This document shows, piece by piece, positions 61,214-64,000 of a DNA stretch of 64,000 nt; the first letter of the stretch is position 1; every line of letters begins with the position of its first letter. The notes beneath the pieces were generated by a model. That model was not told the DNA's origin. It did not search any database and saw only the letters and a list, made by a program, of their open reading frames with translations. The DNA is from Bdellovibrio sp. qaytius (GTDB taxonomy: Bacteria > Bdellovibrionota > Bdellovibrionia > Bdellovibrionales > Bdellovibrionaceae). The stretch spans positions 2,316,001 through 2,380,000 of the forward strand of contig CP025734.1 of assembly GCA_004011035.1 (NCBI GenBank), read 5' to 3'. Position numbers and translations under genes: made by a program.

Positions 61214-64000
61214 TTACGGAATCACAGTCATCTGACCGTTAGAGCCGGTTTTAAGTGTGATCGCTGACGAATTAATTTCTGTACCCATTTGCAGCTGTAA
61301 ATTTCCTGAAGCTGTCGAGATATACACACCTTCAACGTGAGCAAAGAATGTTGCTGCTGTAGCCGGAGTACCTGATGCAGTTACTGTATCACCACTTGAC
61401 GTAATGTAACCCACATAAAGCGTATCAATACCATCTGTATTCGATGATGGAATACTGGCATTCGCCGAGATAGTACCGCCCGGAGTAGTTAAAGTGAACT
61501 TAGCACCAGTTGTTACGGCCGCGCTCGTGTACAAGATATTGAATTTAAATTTGTAAGTCACACCACTTGTCACAGCGAAAACCATATTCGTTGCATTCGC
61601 TACCGTTGTACTTGTGAAAGCTTGGTCAGCTGTTGCTCGAGTATAAGAATCAGGACTAGTAGTCGGAGTCCATGCAGAACCATTATAAACCATCAACTGA
61701 CCCGTTGTCGGCGTTGTTGCAGCTACTGCAGATCCTTGAAGCTGTGTGACCGTAAGAGCGTTACTTCCAGCAGTTGACGTCACATCACCAGCCATTGCTG
61801 GTAAGCGCGCTGCCGCTAATGTTCCTGTTGCTGAAGCTGTTCCTAAATCAACACTATTTGCAGTGGCGAATGTACCTAAACCTAAATTCGTACGCGCCGT
61901 CGCTGCACTTGATAAATCAGATAAGTTATTTGTTTTAACTAAGATCGTTGCACTATTCGCCGGAGAAAAACCTAACACCTGTGTAATCGCAGCCGTTGCT
62001 GAAGTAATTTTATTATTAAATGTTGTCCAATCAGAATTACCTAAATAACCGCTTACAGAGCCCGTAGCTTGAGCCATTGATAATGTTGGCGTATTTCCAC
62101 CCGTTGATTGTAATGGCGCTGTCACCGCCACGCTAGACACGATACCACCCGATGCTAAATCAGATGCACATGACCAAGTCGTGCCGTTAAAAGTTAAATA
62201 CTGATTCGCAGAACATGTTGGAATTAAACGATTGATAATGTTTGTTCCGTTATATTGTAAAATATGATTTGAAGCTAATGAAGTGAAGCTTGCGCCTACG
62301 CCTTGGATTTTTACAACTGTCGTTGTTGAAGCGTTTCCAGTTACATCACCATTCATAACAATATTCTGGCAGGCAAATAATGAACTTACGCTATTCCAGT
62401 ACATTGTTTGGCCAGTCGTACATGTCGCACCAGCTACGTAAGTATTAAAACTAGTTTGTGATAATGCTCCTACGATACGAGAATCATCACCTGCTGCTAC
62501 TGTTGCTGCTGCTGTACCTACGTTTAATATCGCTGCTCCGCCTAAACCTAAATTCGTGCGAGCTACTGTTGCCGATGTTAAATCAGATAAGTTATTTGTT
62601 TTAACTAAATAATTTCCTGCTGCTGTTGCAGAGGCTGGAACATAACCTAACACTTCTGCAATTGATGCAGCACTTGATGTAATTTTACTAGTTGATAAGG
62701 CTGACACTGTCGCAGAATTTGCTGCTGTGTAACCTAATGCTGTATTTACATCTGACGCTGCTAATGAAGTACTGCTCGTCACGATACCTTTAGCATTAAC
62801 AGTTAATTTTGAATATGTTCCAGGTGTCACAGTGCTATTTGCTAATGTTAAAACTGATGAAGCCGCTGTTGAAGTTACATCACCACTAAACGCTGGTAAG
62901 CGCGCTACTGCTAAAGTACCAGAAGCACTTGATGTACCTAAATCAATAAAATTTACTGTGGCTAAAGTTCCTAAACCTAAATTTGTACGAGCGACAGTTG
63001 CAGATGCTAAATCTGATAAGTTACTCGCAATTTTTAATGATGTAATATCAATTGCTGTTGCTCCGCTGGCCGCTGGCACATAACCTAATACCTGAGCAAT
63101 AGATACTGCCGACGAAGTGATTTTTGTATTAACCGCTGTTGTAACTGTTGCAGAGTTCGCAGCGGTATAACCTAACACATCTGCAATTGATGCTGCAGAT
63201 GATGTGATTTTATTATTTAGCGCTGTTGTTGTTGTTGCTGAATCGGCTGGTGTATAACTAAGTGCTGTCACAACATCTGAAGATACTAATGATGAACGAG
63301 TTGCAAAAGATCCTAAACCTAAATTCGTACGAGCCACTGTTGCTGAAGCTAAATCAGATAAGTTACTCGCAATTTTTAATGCTGTAACATCAATCGCTGT
63401 TGCTCCGCTGGCCGCTGGCACATAACCTAATACCTGAGCAATAGATACTGCCGACGAGGTGACTTTACCCGCTACCGTAGTTGATAATGCAGATACAGTT
63501 GCTGAGTTTGCCGCTGTATATCCTAACACTTCTGCGATCGATGCCGCTGAAGAGGTCACTTTATTTGAAGAGATTGCTGACACTGTTGCAGAATTCGCAG
63601 GAGTATATCCTAACACTTCAGTAATCGATACTGCACTTGATGTGACTTTACCTGAAACTGTAGTTGATAATGCAGACACAGTTGCTGAGTTTGCCGCTGT
63701 ATATCCTAACACTTCTGCGATCGATGCTGCAGAAGATGTAACTTTATTCGAAACCGTAGTTGATAGTGCAGATACAGTCGCAGAGTTTGCTGGAGTATAA
63801 CCAAGCACAGCTACGATTGATGCAGCACTTGAAGTAACTTTATTATTAAATGTTGTCCAATCAGCGTTTCCTAAATAACCGCTCACTGCACCAGTTGCTT
63901 GAGCCATTGATAACGTTGGATTTGATCCGCCCGTAGAAGCAATTGGAGCAGTTACGCTAAGACTTGCGATTGTACCGCCGCCACCAGCATCTGTAACGCA
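61214..64000 (-). CDS. Repeat-rich surface fibre, 5' truncated by window edge
   Basis: The frame stays open to base 64000, adding 31 residues (CVTDAGGGG..., no stop) before an internal ATG at 63907, so the gene continues beyond the window. The visible 928 residues are built from ~30-residue modules, for example SSAASIAEVLGYTAANSATV-type units, interleaved with NLSDLASATVARTNLGLG units and DWTTFNNK joints. The final ~150 residues form a distinct beta-rich C-terminal domain (YTRATADQAFTSTTVANATN, VTYKFKFNILYTS, AHVEGVYISTASG), ending QMTVIP. No S74 chaperone domain occurs here. This is the architecture of a trimeric tail-fibre-like adhesin with a receptor-binding tip; a role in surface recognition is inferred. 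Confidence 0.8.
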   Translation of the reverse strand, partial: CVTDAGGGGTIASLSVTAPIASTGGSNPTLSMAQATGAVSGYLGNADWTTFNNKVTSSAASIVAVLGYTPANSATVSALSTTVSNKVTSSAASIAEVLGYTAANSATVSALSTTVSGKVTSSAVSITEVLGYTPANSATVSAISSNKVTSSAASIAEVLGYTAANSATVSALSTTVAGKVTSSAVSIAQVLGYVPAASGATAIDVTALKIASNLSDLASATVARTNLGLGSFATRSSLVSSDVVTALSYTPADSATTTTALNNKITSSAASIADVLGYTAANSATVTTAVNTKITSSAVSIAQVLGYVPAASGATAIDITSLKIASNLSDLASATVARTNLGLGTLATVNFIDLGTSSASGTLAVARLPAFSGDVTSTAASSVLTLANSTVTPGTYSKLTVNAKGIVTSSTSLAASDVNTALGYTAANSATVSALSTSKITSSAASIAEVLGYVPASATAAGNYLVKTNNLSDLTSATVARTNLGLGGAAILNVGTAAATVAAGDDSRIVGALSQTSFNTYVAGATCTTGQTMYWNSVSSLFACQNIVMNGDVTGNASTTTVVKIQGVGASFTSLASNHILQYNGTNIINRLIPTCSANQYLTFNGTTWSCASDLASGGIVSSVAVTAPLQSTGGNTPTLSMAQATGSVSGYLGNSDWTTFNNKITSATAAITQVLGFSPANSATILVKTNNLSDLSSAATARTNLGLGTFATANSVDLGTASATGTLAAARLPAMAGDVTSTAGSNALTVTQLQGSAVAATTPTTGQLMVYNGSAWTPTTSPDSYTRATADQAFTSTTVANATNMVFAVTSGVTYKFKFNILYTSAAVTTGAKFTLTTPGGTISANASIPSSNTDGIDTLYVGYITSSGDTVTASGTPATAATFFAHVEGVYISTASGNLQLQMGTEINSSAITLKTGSNGQMTVIP

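Noticed and set aside
62832-63083. Repeated short open frames on the + strand across the second fibre (also 61746-62048 and 63459-63800)
   Set aside because: They mirror the repeat units of the minus-strand fibre gene and carry no start signals; they are complements of coding repeats.
63100-63850. Regular ~90-base DNA repeats that look CRISPR-like
   Set aside because: The repeats are in frame, coding and contiguous with no unique spacers, so this is a tandem-repeat protein gene.

Overview
The window is AT-rich chromosomal DNA from a Gram-negative bacterium, most likely a member of the Bdellovibrionota (Bdellovibrio-like predators). No single marker proves this. The inference rests on a giant fibre with a C-terminal chaperone-of-endosialidase domain, a second repeat fibre, a TIGR02147/DUF4423-type regulator, a YkuD_2-type L,D-transpeptidase, a divergent minor-pilin operon, and many secreted proteins and lipoproteins of unknown function. 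No rRNA, tRNA, CRISPR array, insertion sequence or phage structural module was seen.

Layout. 1-4653 (+): a kynurenine/3-hydroxyanthranilate catabolic operon (kynurenine formamidase, partial; aminomuconate-semialdehyde dehydrogenase; RidA-type deaminase; 3-hydroxyanthranilate dioxygenase; ACMS decarboxylase; an atypical SDR). With ACMSD and the dehydrogenase present, the genes channel tryptophan carbon towards central metabolism rather than quinolinate/NAD. 4650-14749: MFS transporter, cupredoxin-like protein, COG4705-type membrane protein, secreted unknowns, two LysR regulators, a methyltransferase and a low-affinity iron permease-like protein. 14787-22621 (-): a complete kdpFABCDE potassium-uptake operon with its sensor kinase and response regulator, including the 27-residue KdpF. 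22772-30136: a transglutaminase-like secreted protein, a minor-pilin operon with a DUF4214 fusion, an L,D-transpeptidase and a DUF2959 lipoprotein.

30342-33883: a conserved 57-residue protein, a DnaA paralogue preceded by two near-consensus DnaA boxes, and a Qnr/McbG-like pentapeptide-repeat protein. 34021-40308 (-): a 2095-residue surface fibre, divergent from a TIGR02147 regulator. 41494-47859: a 48-residue small protein and an XRE-like regulator around a pair of inverted repeats, a lipocalin, and a hybrid histidine kinase overlapping a REC/PilZ-like response regulator. 47944-56967: a periplasmic tandem AhpD-like protein divergent from a RoxA-like di-heme cytochrome, an HPF-like protein, a REC protein, the Uup-type ABC-F ATPase and three lipoproteins. 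57033-60959: a nested-palindrome terminator, HEAT and coiled-coil membrane proteins, a dihydroorotase and a DUF4360 protein. 61214-64000 (-): a second repeat fibre running off the window.

The two fibres share the same stalk vocabulary (LGYxPA.. and DWTTFNNK-like modules) but differ at the C-terminus. They are the best candidates for host or prey recognition functions. The DnaA paralogue is the most unexpected housekeeping-like gene. All functional statements come from motif recognition; no database search was run.
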